DNA of 64,000 nucleotides from Pseudomonas putida. GTDB lineage: Bacteria > Pseudomonadota > Gammaproteobacteria > Pseudomonadales > Pseudomonadaceae. Below, piece after piece: positions 17,523-28,075 of this stretch. Positions within the stretch are counted from its first letter, which is position 1, and every line of letters begins with the position of its first letter. Made by a program: the position numbers and the translations under genes. Below the pieces are notes generated by a model. It saw nothing but the letters and a program-made list of their open reading frames with translations. It was not told where the DNA came from and ran no database searches. The DNA is taken from contig CP124529.1 of NCBI GenBank assembly GCA_029953615.1, forward strand, positions 3,224,501 through 3,288,500, given 5' to 3'.

Positions 17523-18233
17523 ATGTTCACCATGCGTCGTCTGATTATCGTCGCAACCGCCGCTGCCCTGATGACCGGCTGTGCCGGCCAGAACCCTTAT
17601 GACAGCCAGGGGCAGGCGCAGGGCTCCACCGGGATGAGCAAAACCGCCAAGTACGGCGGCCTGGGCGCGCTGGCCGGTGCTATCGCCGGTGCTGCCATCG
17701 ATCACAACAACCGGGGCAAGGGTGCACTGATTGGCGCCGCCGCCGTGGGTGCCGCCGCAGCCGGTTACGGCTACTACGCTGACAAGCAGGAAGCCGAACT
17801 GCGCGCGCAGATGGCCAACACCGGTGTGGAAGTGCAGCGCCAGGGTGACCAGATCAAACTGATCATGCCGGGCAACATCACCTTCGCCACCGACTCGGCC
17901 AACATCGCGCCAAGCTTCTACTCGCCGCTGAACAACCTGGCCGGCTCGTTCAAACAGTTCAACCAGAACACCATCGAAGTGGTTGGCTTCACCGACAGCA
18001 CTGGCAGCCGCCAGCACAACATGGACCTGTCCCAGCGCCGTGCGCAGGCGGTCAGCACCTACCTGACTTCGCAGGGTGTGGATGCCTCGCGTATCTCGGT
18101 ACGTGGCATGGGCCCGGACCAGCCGATCGCCAGCAACGCCGACGCCAATGGCCGCGCGCAGAACCGTCGTGTGGAAGTGAACCTGAAGCCGATTCCGGGT
18201 CAGCAGTATGACCAGGGGCAGGTTCAGCAGTAA
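17523..18233 (+). CDS. OmpA-family lipoprotein (YiaD-like)
   Basis: The ATG at 17523, behind AGGAG, gives 236 residues; an upstream in-frame extension has no signal peptide. The lipobox is MTGC (Cys20). A glycine/alanine-rich segment (LGALAGAIAGAAIDH, AAAVGAAAAGYGYY) resembles glycine-zipper repeats. The C-terminal OmpA domain (about 115-225) has the peptidoglycan-binding pattern GFTDSTGS...LSQRRAQAV...NRRVEV. It should tether the outer membrane to peptidoglycan. It is close in plan to E. coli YiaD. Confidence 0.88.
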   Translation: MFTMRRLIIVATAAALMTGCAGQNPYDSQGQAQGSTGMSKTAKYGGLGALAGAIAGAAIDHNNRGKGALIGAAAVGAAAAGYGYYADKQEAELRAQMANTGVEVQRQGDQIKLIMPGNITFATDSANIAPSFYSPLNNLAGSFKQFNQNTIEVVGFTDSTGSRQHNMDLSQRRAQAVSTYLTSQGVDASRISVRGMGPDQPIASNADANGRAQNRRVEVNLKPIPGQQYDQGQVQQ

Positions 18234-18245
18234 GGTATCGATCCT

Positions 18246-18366
18246 GGGGCCGCTTTGCGGCCCATCGCCGGCAAGCCAGCTCCCACAGGTACCGCACAAG
18301 GCTCAAGGGCCATGCAGACCCTGTGGGAGCTGGCTTGCCGGCGATGGGCTGCAAGGCAGCCCCGGT
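18246..18366. repeat. REP pair (class GCCGGCAAGCCAGCTCCCACAGG)
   Basis: An inverted pair with stems GCGGCCCATCGCCGGC and its complement. It separates the convergent OmpA and pta genes. This is a sequence variant of the GCGGG class. Confidence 0.85.
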
Positions 18367-18368
18367 TT

Positions 18369-20456
18369 TTAGCGCACCACGCTTGCCTGTATCGCCGTCA
18401 GGGCAATGGTATGCACGATGTCGTCAACCTGCGCCCCGCGTGGCAAGTCGTTCACCGGCTTGCGCAAGCCTTGCAGCATCGGCCCCAGGCTGACCCCGTC
18501 GGCGCTGCGTTGCACCGCCTTGTGGGTCGTGTTGCCGGTATTCAGGTCAGGGAACACGAACACCGTTGCCCGCCCGGCTACCGGGCTTCCCGGCGCCAGG
18601 TCCCGTGCAATTGCCGGGTTGGCCGCTGCGTCATACTGCAATGGCCCGTCAATCAGCAGCTCCTGCGCCGCGCTCTGTGCCAGGCGGGTTGCTTCACGCA
18701 CTTTCTCGACTTCCTCGTCGCTGGCCGAATCGCTTGAATAACTGATCATCGCCACCCGTGGCGCGATGCCGAAGGCCTGCGCCGACTCCGCACTCTGCCG
18801 GGCAATTTCGGCCAGTTCGGCAGCGCTTGGGTGCGGGTTCATCACGCAGTCGCCGTACACCAGCACCTGCTCGGGGAACAGCATGAAGAACACCGACGAC
18901 ACCAGGCTCGAACCCGGTGCGGTCTTGATCAGCTGCAGGGCCGGGCGGATGGTGTTGGCAGTGGAGTGCACCAGGCCCGAGACCAGGCCGTCCACTTCGT
19001 CCAGGGCCAGCATCATGGTGGCGATCACCACCGGGTCTTCCAGTTGCTGCTCGGCCATTGGGGCGTTGAGGTTCTTGCTCTTGCGCAGCTCGACCATCGG
19101 CTCCACATAGCGCCCGCGAATCAACTCGGGGTCGAGAATCTCCAGGCCCGGCGGCAAGGTGATGCCCTGGGCACGGGCCACGGCGTCGACATCCTCGGGC
19201 TTGGCCAGTAGCACGCAACGGGCGATGCCGCGGGCCTGGCAGATGGCCGCAGCCTGCACCAGCAGCGGCTCGGCGCCTTCCGGCAGGACGATGCGTTTGT
19301 TGGCCTGCTGCGCCCGCTGGATCAGTTGGTAGCGGAACACTGCCGGCGACAGGCGCAGTTCGCGCGGGGTGCCGCAACGCTGGTGCAGCCAGGCGGCGTC
19401 GAGGTGGCTGGCGACGAAGTCGGTGATGAATTCGGCGCGCTCGCGGTCATCCACCGGGATTTCGCGGTTCAGCGAATTGAGCTGGTTGGCGGTGTCGTAC
19501 GAGCCAGTACTGACCGACAGGATCGGCAGGCCAGCCTGCAGGGCGCCGCGGCACAGACCCAGGATGCGCGCGTCAGGTTTGCTGTCGCTGGTCAGCAGCA
19601 GGCCGGCCAGCGGTACGCCGTTGATCGCCGCCAGGCTGACGGCGAGGATAATGTCGTCACGGTCGCCCGGGGTCACTACCAGCGTGCCCGAGGTCAGCAG
19701 CGGCACCGTGTTGGCCACGGTGCGCGCGCAGATGATGATCTTGCTCATGCGCCGCTGCTCGTAGTCGCCGGCATTGAGCACCTGGGCACCGAGCAGGTCG
19801 GCCACGTCGCGGGTGCGCGGGGCGTTCAGTTCGGGCTGGTAGGGGATGCAGCCGAGCAGGCGGAAGTCGTTGCCGCGCAGCAGTGGCGAGTGCTCGCGCA
19901 AGCGGGTGGAAAAGTCCGCCATGCTTTCGTCGGTGCGCACCTTGTTGAGGATGACCCCGAGCACTTTCGGGTCGCGCGGGCCGCCGAACAACTGGGCCTG
20001 CAGCTCGACCCGGCCGGACAGCTCGCTGAGCACTTCGTTTTCTGGCGCCGATACCAGGATCACCTCGGCATCCAGGCTCTTGGCCAGGTGCAGGTTGACC
20101 CGCGCCGCGTAGCTGGCGTGGCGCGTGGGTACCATGCCTTCGACCACCACCACGTCGTTGCCGATACAGGCCTGCTGGTACAGGCGGATGATTTCTTCGA
20201 GCAACTCGTCCAGCTGGCCATCGCCGAGCATGCGCTCGACGTGGGCCAGGCTCAGCGGCACGGGGGGCTTGATGCCGTGGGTGCGGGCGACCAGCTCGGT
20301 GGAACGCTCGGGGCCGGTGTCACCCGGGTGGGGCTGGGCGATCGGCTTGAAGAAGCCGACCTTCAGGCCGGCGCGCTCCAAAGTGCGCACCAGGCCCAGG
20401 CTGATGGAGGTCAGGCCGACACCGAAGTCGGTCGGCGCAATGAAAAATGTCTGCAT
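18369..20456 (-). CDS. pta: Phosphate acetyltransferase
   Basis: The ATG at 20456 (MQTFFIAPTDFGVGLTS) gives 695 residues, the normal size for the long Pta form. It has an N-terminal dethiobiotin synthetase-like P-loop domain, a central DRTGG-type domain (about 220-330), and the C-terminal catalytic phosphotransacetylase domain (IVLPEGAEPLLVQAA, GLVHSTANTIRPALQ, VFPDLNTGN). It interconverts acetyl-CoA and acetyl phosphate. The usual partner ackA is not adjacent here. An in-frame extension upstream to 20579 is not needed. Confidence 0.95.
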   Translation of the reverse strand: MQTFFIAPTDFGVGLTSISLGLVRTLERAGLKVGFFKPIAQPHPGDTGPERSTELVARTHGIKPPVPLSLAHVERMLGDGQLDELLEEIIRLYQQACIGNDVVVVEGMVPTRHASYAARVNLHLAKSLDAEVILVSAPENEVLSELSGRVELQAQLFGGPRDPKVLGVILNKVRTDESMADFSTRLREHSPLLRGNDFRLLGCIPYQPELNAPRTRDVADLLGAQVLNAGDYEQRRMSKIIICARTVANTVPLLTSGTLVVTPGDRDDIILAVSLAAINGVPLAGLLLTSDSKPDARILGLCRGALQAGLPILSVSTGSYDTANQLNSLNREIPVDDRERAEFITDFVASHLDAAWLHQRCGTPRELRLSPAVFRYQLIQRAQQANKRIVLPEGAEPLLVQAAAICQARGIARCVLLAKPEDVDAVARAQGITLPPGLEILDPELIRGRYVEPMVELRKSKNLNAPMAEQQLEDPVVIATMMLALDEVDGLVSGLVHSTANTIRPALQLIKTAPGSSLVSSVFFMLFPEQVLVYGDCVMNPHPSAAELAEIARQSAESAQAFGIAPRVAMISYSSDSASDEEVEKVREATRLAQSAAQELLIDGPLQYDAAANPAIARDLAPGSPVAGRATVFVFPDLNTGNTTHKAVQRSADGVSLGPMLQGLRKPVNDLPRGAQVDDIVHTIALTAIQASVVR

Positions 20457-20487
20457 GCGTGCTTCTCGAAATAAGCGGTGCAAGAAA

Positions 20488-20790
20488 TTAACGGCCAAGG
20501 GTAGCGCTATCGGCCCCTTGTGCGCACCAGCCGCAAGCGAAGGGCTGACCGATGCGCTGCGCGCGCTGGACCGGGTCAAGCACCCAGGGGCGCGCCTGCC
20601 ACGGCGGCTGGTGGCGCAAGTGCTGGGTGTGGCCGCAGGAAAGCTCGGCCACCCAGTGGCCTTCTTCGTCCTGGTGGAAGCCGGTGATCCGACTGATGGG
20701 CCGTTGCTCGTCCGCGGTGCGTTCGCAATCGGGCGATGGCTTGGTTACACTTGTCCGCTCTACATACTTTTGCAAAAGGTCTTGCCCCAT
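20488..20790 (-). CDS. DUF3565 protein
   Basis: The conserved part reads RITGFHQDEEGHWVAELSCG, then HTQHLRHQPPWQARPWVLD, and ends ACGWC; the Cys/His pattern suggests a small zinc-binding fold. Function is unknown. The start is uncertain: the ATG at 20790 shares its bases with the start codon of the FKBP gene on the other strand, and an internal TTG is the only evident shorter choice. Family members are usually about 80-90 residues, so the true start may lie near 20730-20775. It lies between pta and the FKBP gene. Confidence 0.65.
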   Translation of the reverse strand: MGQDLLQKYVERTSVTKPSPDCERTADEQRPISRITGFHQDEEGHWVAELSCGHTQHLRHQPPWQARPWVLDPVQRAQRIGQPFACGWCAQGADSATLGR

Positions 20791-21274
20791 GCTGATCGCC
20801 GCCAACAAGGCTGTCTCCATCGACTATACCCTGACCAACGACGCCGGGGAGACCATCGACAGCTCCGCCGGCGGTGCACCGCTGGTTTACCTGCACGGTG
20901 CCGGCAATATCATCCCGGGCCTGGAAAAAGCCCTGGAAGGCAAGCAGGCCGGTGACGAACTGAACGTTTCCATCGAGCCGGAAGAGGCCTACGGCGAATA
21001 CCTGGCCGAACTGGTCAGCACCCTGAACCGCAGCCTGTTCGAAGGCGTCGACGAGCTGGAAGTGGGCATGCAGTTCCACGCTTCGGCGCCGGATGGCCAA
21101 ATGCAGATCGTCACCATCCGTGACATCGACGGCGACGACGTGACCGTTGACGGCAACCACCCGCTGGCAGGTCAGCGCCTGACCTTCCAGGTCAAGGTAG
21201 TCAACGTGCGTGACGCCAGCGATGAAGAAATCGCTCACCGTCACATCCACGGTGAAGGTGGCCATCACCACTGA
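20789..21274 (+). CDS. FKBP-type peptidyl-prolyl cis-trans isomerase, SlyD-like
   Basis: The 161-residue protein has the SlyD plan: FKBP strand KAVSIDYTLTNDAGETIDSS, YLHGAGNIIPGLEKALEG, an insert-in-flap chaperone domain (about 65-125), the returning FKBP strand NHPLAGQRLTFQVKVVNVRD, and a histidine-ended tail (HRHIHGEGGHHH) that may bind nickel or other metals. It acts in the cytoplasm as a prolyl isomerase and chaperone. Confidence 0.92.
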   Translation: MLIAANKAVSIDYTLTNDAGETIDSSAGGAPLVYLHGAGNIIPGLEKALEGKQAGDELNVSIEPEEAYGEYLAELVSTLNRSLFEGVDELEVGMQFHASAPDGQMQIVTIRDIDGDDVTVDGNHPLAGQRLTFQVKVVNVRDASDEEIAHRHIHGEGGHHH

Positions 21275-21418
21275 TTTTCTGCGCTAAGCTCAGAAAGTCG
21301 CCAGGCGCTCGGGCAAGCCGATTTGCCTTCCTACGGGAGGTGGACGGTTTGGACGAGCGCCTTTTTAGTGGGCGGAATTTGCCCGCGCGGCAACCGGGAA
21401 CCTGAGAGGGGAGTCATC

Positions 21419-21901
21419 ATGAGTGCATTTCACGACCTGAAACTGGACGCGTTGAACGGCGGGGAGCTGCCCCTCGCACCGTTCAAGGGCCAAGTGGTGC
21501 TGGTGGTCAACGTTGCCTCCAAGTGTGGGCTCACGCCGCAATACAAGGCCCTGGAAAATCTCTACCAGGTTTACAAGGACAAGGGTTTCAACGTGCTTGG
21601 CCTGCCGTGCAACCAGTTTGCCGGCCAGGAGCCGGGCAGCGAAAAGGAAATCCAGGAGTTCTGCAGCCTCAACTATGGGGTGAGCTTCCCGCTGGGTGGC
21701 AAACTGGAGGTCAACGGGCCGCAGCGCCACTCGCTGTACCGCCTGCTGGCGGGTGAGGGGGCGGAGTTCCCGGGCGACATAACCTGGAATTTCGAGAAGT
21801 TTCTGGTGGGCAAGGACGGGCGGGTACTGGCGCGTTTTTCGCCGCGCACGGCACCGGATGATCCGGCGGTGGTACAGGCTATCGAGAAAGCCTTGGCCTG
21901 A
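21419..21901 (+). CDS. Glutathione peroxidase family protein
   Basis: The ATG at 21419, behind GAGGGGAGTC, gives 160 residues. The peroxidatic Cys is in NVASKCGLTPQY, followed by LGLPCNQFAGQEPGS and WNFEKFLVGKDG, the Gln and Trp of the catalytic tetrad. It uses Cys rather than selenocysteine, as bacterial members do; such enzymes often use thioredoxin rather than glutathione. Role: reduction of hydroperoxides in the cytoplasm. Confidence 0.93.
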   Translation: MSAFHDLKLDALNGGELPLAPFKGQVVLVVNVASKCGLTPQYKALENLYQVYKDKGFNVLGLPCNQFAGQEPGSEKEIQEFCSLNYGVSFPLGGKLEVNGPQRHSLYRLLAGEGAEFPGDITWNFEKFLVGKDGRVLARFSPRTAPDDPAVVQAIEKALA

Positions 21902-21922
21902 AGCGCCTGACGCGGGTCCCTC

Positions 21923-22038
21923 TGTAGGAGCGGCCTTGTGTCGCGATCGGGCCGCATAGCGGCCCCGGATATCAGCATTGTCGCAACAATCGAGGGGCTG
22001 CTCTGCAGCCCGATCGCGACACAAGGCCGCTCCTACAC
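21923..22038. repeat. REP pair (class GTAGGAGCGGCCTTGTGTCGCGA)
   Basis: Two inverted copies of the GTAGGAGCGGCC class. The distal copy's CTCCTACA overlaps the stop codon (22033-22035) of the glycosyltransferase reading frame. Confidence 0.9.
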
Positions 22039-23224
22039 AGATCGCGTAGCACCCAGCCTCGAAGCTGGTGAAGTCGCAGCCTGGTTCCGGGCTGCATGCA
22101 GATACCCCTCGAACTGCTCGACAATCCCTGGCCAGCCCTGGCGGCTGGCATGCTTTCGCGCATTCAGGCGCACCCGCCGTAACGTTTCTTCTTCTTCCAG
22201 CAACCAACAGGCTGCGTCGATGAACGCTGCCTGATCCCCCGGCATGGCCAGTGCACCGCTATGGCCATGGCGAATATGCTGCGCAGCGGCCGCCTCGTCA
22301 TACGCGACCACCGCCAGCCCTGAGGCCATGGCTTCGAGCACCACATTGCCAAAGGTTTCGGTCAGGCTCGGAAACAGAAACAGGTCACCGCTGGCATAGT
22401 GTTCGGCCAGCACCTCGCCACGCTGGGCACCGCAGAACACGGCTTCCGGTACCTGCTGTTCCAGGGCGGCACGCTGTGGGCCGTCACCCACCATGATCAG
22501 GCGCAGGCGTTTGTGTGGATAGGCTTTCTGCAGGGCCTCCAGGCTTGGGCGCAGCAAGCCCAGGTTCTTTTCTGCCGCCAGCCGCCCGACATGCAGTACG
22601 GCGATGTCATCCGGGCCAAGCCCCCAGCTTTCCCGTAATGCAGGGTTGCGTCGGGCCGGGTTGAACAGGCAGGCATCAACCCCTCGGGCCAGTAGCTCCA
22701 GGCGTTCGAAACCGCGGCGCTCAAGCTCCAGGCGCTGGCTGAGGCTGGGCACCAGGGTGATCGCCGTACGCCGATGGAACCAGCGCAGGTAATGGGTGAG
22801 CAGGCGCGTCAGCAGGCCCAGCCCGTACTGGCCGGAATACTGCGGGAAGTTGGTGTGGAAGCCGCTGACTACCGCCACCCCCAGGCGCCGCGCCGCGCGC
22901 AGTGCACTGAGCCCAAGCGGCCCCTCGGTGGCGATGTACAGCACATCCGGGCGCTGTCGGCGCCAGCGGCGCAACAGCTTGTGCATCGATACCTCGCCTC
23001 CACTGCAAGCCCGGGTAGCCCGGCAGTGGCCAGCCACGGCACAGCATCAGGTGCGGGTCGTTGTGCAGCGGTGCCTCACCGGCCTGGCGCGGGCGCACCA
23101 CTTCGATTTCATGGCCGCGTTGGCGCAACCCTTCGCTGAGGCGGCCAAGGGTATTGGCCACGCCGTTGATCTCGGGCGGGAAGGTTTCGCTGACCAGAGT
23201 AATGCGTAGGGCGGGTGTATTCAT
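22033..23224 (-). pseudogene. Glycosyltransferase family 4, broken by a +1 frameshift
   Basis: The N-terminal part (MNTPALRITLVSETFPPEIN.., from 23224) and the remainder (MHKLLRRWRRQRPDVLYIAT.., ending at 22033) lie in different frames. The join is near 22999, where the minus strand reads CAGTGGAGGCGAGG; removing the A restores GLQWGEVSMHKLLRRW. The restored protein would be about 397 residues, with an N-terminal GT-B domain and the GT4 donor-site segments HVGRLAAEKNLGLL, LFLFPSLTETFGNVVLEAMA and AMPGDQ. It would transfer a sugar to a lipid or glycan acceptor. Real pseudogene or sequence error cannot be told apart here. Confidence 0.8.
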
Positions 23225-23395
23225 GACAAAAGTGTCCGCCTGCTGAGTTGCGCCAATGTGACTGTAATGTGACGTACAGATGACGCCTGATTACCGACGC
23301 TTTCCGTTTGGTGAATTTTTCCTTGCAGGCCGCTCAAGAGGGGGCAGCGACAGCCGATGCAGATGCATTCGACGATGCGCTCCAGGAGAGCGGTG

Positions 23396-24712
23396 ATGTT
23401 CAACAACAAGCTCAAGCAAGAAATCCGGCAGCTGCGCGAAGACCTGATGTCCATCGAGCAGGTCAAGAGTAGCCTCGACAGCGAGATGCTGGTACTGCAA
23501 CTCGACCCTCAGGGGCGGATCGAGATGGTCAACGGCAACTTCGAGAGCGAGATGCTCTACCGTGCCGAACAATTGCTTGGGCGCAACATCGAGGACATCG
23601 TCCCTGCCCATGTGAAGACGCTGGACTTCTACCAGCGCATGAAGGGCGCGATCAGCCGTGGTGAACACCTGAACGGTGCATTCCGCCTGCTGCGCGGCGA
23701 TGGCCAGGAAGCCTGGTTGCGGTCGATTCTGCAGCCGGTCAAGAACAGCGAGGGGCGCATCAAGTATTTCACGCTGCACTCCAGCGACCTGACCCGCACC
23801 ATCGAGACTTCGCGCGAGCATGAGAGCCTGATCAAAGCGCTGATGCGCTCCACGGCGGTGATCGAATTTGACCTCGATGGCAACATCCTCACCGCCAACG
23901 AACGGTTCCTGGCCACCGTTGGCTACCGCCTGGAACAGATTCGTGGCAAGCATCACCGCATTTTCTGTGAGCCGGAGGAGGTCAACTCGGCCGGTTACCA
24001 GGCGTTCTGGGACAAGCTGCGCCGTGGCGAGTACGTTGCCGAGCGCTTCAAGCGTATCGATGCCCATGGCCGGGTGGTCTGGCTGGAGGCATCGTACAAC
24101 CCGATCTTCGATGCTCATGACGTATTGTACAAGGTGGTCAAGTTCGCCACCGTCATCACCGAGCAGGTCAACCAGGAGCAGGCGGTCGCAGAGGCGGCAG
24201 ATGTCGCCTACAACACCTCGCTGGGTACCGATGCCAGCGCCCGCAAGGCCACCGATGTGGTCACCCAGAGCGTCAGCGTGATGCGCGGGCTGGAAGCGTC
24301 CATGCAAGAGGCGGCAGAGGGCATCCAGGCGCTGGATACCCAGTCGCGGGTGATTGGCTCGATCATCAAGACCATCAGCGACATTGCCGGGCAGACCAAC
24401 CTGCTGGCGCTGAACGCGGCCATTGAAGCGGCCCGCGCCGGCGAGCAGGGGAGGGGCTTTGCCGTGGTTGCCGATGAAGTGCGCCAACTGGCCTCGCGTA
24501 CCAGCACCGCGACCGAGGAAATCGCCCGGGTGGTGCAGCAGAACGAGCAGCTGGCCCAGGCGGCGGTGGCGATCATCGACACCAGCAAGCGTCAGGCCGA
24601 GCAGGGGCTGGCGCTGGCGGACGAGACGGGGAGCGTTATTGTCGAAATCCAGGACGGGGCAAAGCGGGTGGTGGATGTGGTGGGGCAGTTTTCCAGCCGG
24701 TTGGGGCAGTAA
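23396..24712 (+). CDS. Soluble PAS-PAS methyl-accepting chemotaxis transducer (BdlA-like)
   Basis: The ATG at 23396, behind CCAGGAGAG, gives 438 residues. Two PAS domains (about 30-145 and 155-270, with [20 protein letters not shown] and [11 protein letters not shown]) precede an MCP signalling domain containing the hairpin tip [20 protein letters not shown] followed by [14 protein letters not shown]. There are no transmembrane segments, so it senses cytoplasmic or membrane-associated signals. The architecture matches P. aeruginosa BdlA, a biofilm dispersion regulator, and aerotaxis-type soluble receptors. Which function applies is not decided by sequence. Confidence 0.88.
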   Translation: MFNNKLKQEIRQLREDLMSIEQVKSSLDSEMLVLQLDPQGRIEMVNGNFESEMLYRAEQLLGRNIEDIVPAHVKTLDFYQRMKGAISRGEHLNGAFRLLRGDGQEAWLRSILQPVKNSEGRIKYFTLHSSDLTRTIETSREHESLIKALMRSTAVIEFDLDGNILTANERFLATVGYRLEQIRGKHHRIFCEPEEVNSAGYQAFWDKLRRGEYVAERFKRIDAHGRVVWLEASYNPIFDAHDVLYKVVKFATVITEQVNQEQAVAEAADVAYNTSLGTDASARKATDVVTQSVSVMRGLEASMQEAAEGIQALDTQSRVIGSIIKTISDIAGQTNLLALNAAIEAARAGEQGRGFAVVADEVRQLASRTSTATEEIARVVQQNEQLAQAAVAIIDTSKRQAEQGLALADETGSVIVEIQDGAKRVVDVVGQFSSRLGQ

Positions 24713-24739
24713 AACCAAGGCCAGACACAGTCTGCTTTT

Positions 24740-24857
24740 TGTAGGAGCGGCCTTGTGTCGCGAAAGGGCCGCAAAGCGGCCCCGGCAATTTGTGCATTAA
24801 TGCTGAAATCCTGGGGCCGCTTAGCGGCCCTTTCGCGACACAAGGCCGCTCCTACAG
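24740..24857. repeat. REP pair (class GTAGGAGCGGCCTTG)
   Basis: Inverted copies of the GTAGGAGCGGCC class lie between the convergent MCP and cysZ-like genes. Confidence 0.9.
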
Positions 24858-24886
24858 GAAGTCCTGCAAGTCATCGGGTCTGTGGA

Positions 24887-25615
24887 TCAGTTGCGCTCCC
24901 GCACCCAGAACAACGTAGCCCCCGCCACCGCCGCCGGCATCATCAGCACGTTGACCAGCGGAATCATTAGCGCCAGGTAGGTTATGCCGCCAAAGCCCAG
25001 CGACTGCCAGCGCTTGCTGCGCAGCCAGGCCAGCATGTCCTGCCAGCTCATCTTGTTGTTGTCTGCCGGGTAGTCGATGTACTGGATAGCCATCATCCAT
25101 ACGCCGAAGATCAGCCATAGCGGCGCAGCCACCACGTTGACCACCGGGATCAGCGACAGGATGAACAGGCCGATTGCCCGCGGCAGGAAGTAGCCCAGCT
25201 TGCGCATTTCACGGCCGAAGGTACGTGGCACCATGGCCACCAGTTCGCCCCAGCTGAACGCCGGGAAGTTGTCCTGGCCACGCACCACCACCTCGACCTT
25301 TTCCGCCAGAAAGCCATTGAACGGCGCGGCAATGATGTTGGCCACCAGAGTGAAGGTGAAGAACACCATCAGCACCACCAGGGCGACGAACAGCGGCCAG
25401 AGGATGTAGGTGAGGAAGCTCAGCCAGCTAGGCAGGCTCGGCATCAGGGCGTCCACCCACAGGCTGAACTGATGCCCGGCGAAGTAGATCAGGCCGCCGA
25501 ACAGCAGTAGATTGACCGCCAGTGGCAACAGCACGAACAACCGCAGGTTGGGGCTCAGCACCAGTTTCAGGCCTTCGCGCAGGTACTGGGGGCCAGAGAG
25601 TACAGGGGCTTGCAT
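24887..25615 (-). CDS. cysZ: CysZ/EI24-family membrane protein (sulfate transport)
   Basis: The ATG at 25615 ([20 protein letters not shown]) gives 242 residues; the longer open frame upstream adds a non-membrane, Arg-rich segment and is rejected. Hydrophobic helices include [40 protein letters not shown] and [20 protein letters not shown]. The wording and length fit CysZ, which mediates sulfate uptake for cysteine synthesis, and the wider EI24 family. It is divergent from trxB. Confidence 0.85.
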   Translation of the reverse strand: MQAPVLSGPQYLREGLKLVLSPNLRLFVLLPLAVNLLLFGGLIYFAGHQFSLWVDALMPSLPSWLSFLTYILWPLFVALVVLMVFFTFTLVANIIAAPFNGFLAEKVEVVVRGQDNFPAFSWGELVAMVPRTFGREMRKLGYFLPRAIGLFILSLIPVVNVVAAPLWLIFGVWMMAIQYIDYPADNNKMSWQDMLAWLRSKRWQSLGFGGITYLALMIPLVNVLMMPAAVAGATLFWVRERN

Positions 25616-26906
<1,291 letters not shown>

Positions 26907-26939
26907 TTCGAGAACACCGGGGCGCAAAGCGCCCCCCCA

Positions 26940-26969
26940 AAAAAAACCGGCTCAATGGCCGGTTTTTTT
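26940..26969. terminator. Bidirectional terminator between trxB and nadC
   Basis: AAAAAAACCGGC/GCCGGTTTTTTT with loop TCAATG serves both convergent genes. A weaker GGGGCGC/GCGCCCC hairpin sits just before it. Confidence 0.9.
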
Positions 26970-26984
26970 GTGTCCGCAATCAGC

Positions 26985-27848
<864 letters not shown>

Positions 27849-28075
27849 CTAGATGCCGGCGATTATAGGGCAGGGGGCCGGTGTGTACAGTCGCCTTGGC
27901 GATGACCTTTGGTCGGCCTGTGTGAGCAGGCGGGGTAAATCAGGGTCATTAGCCAGCCGGTGAAACGGTGCTGGCAGCTGTGCGGATTTTTACCGATAAT
28001 GGTGACCGGTATTTGGCGTCATGACTTTGACGATCTTCAGCCCCTTCGGGCGAGACACCCTGCAAGGAGTCCAGG

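Noticed and set aside
20789..20820. Start of the DUF3565 gene at 20820
   Set aside because: It would overlap the FKBP coding sequence by 32 bases on the opposite strand; a start at or after 20790 is more plausible.
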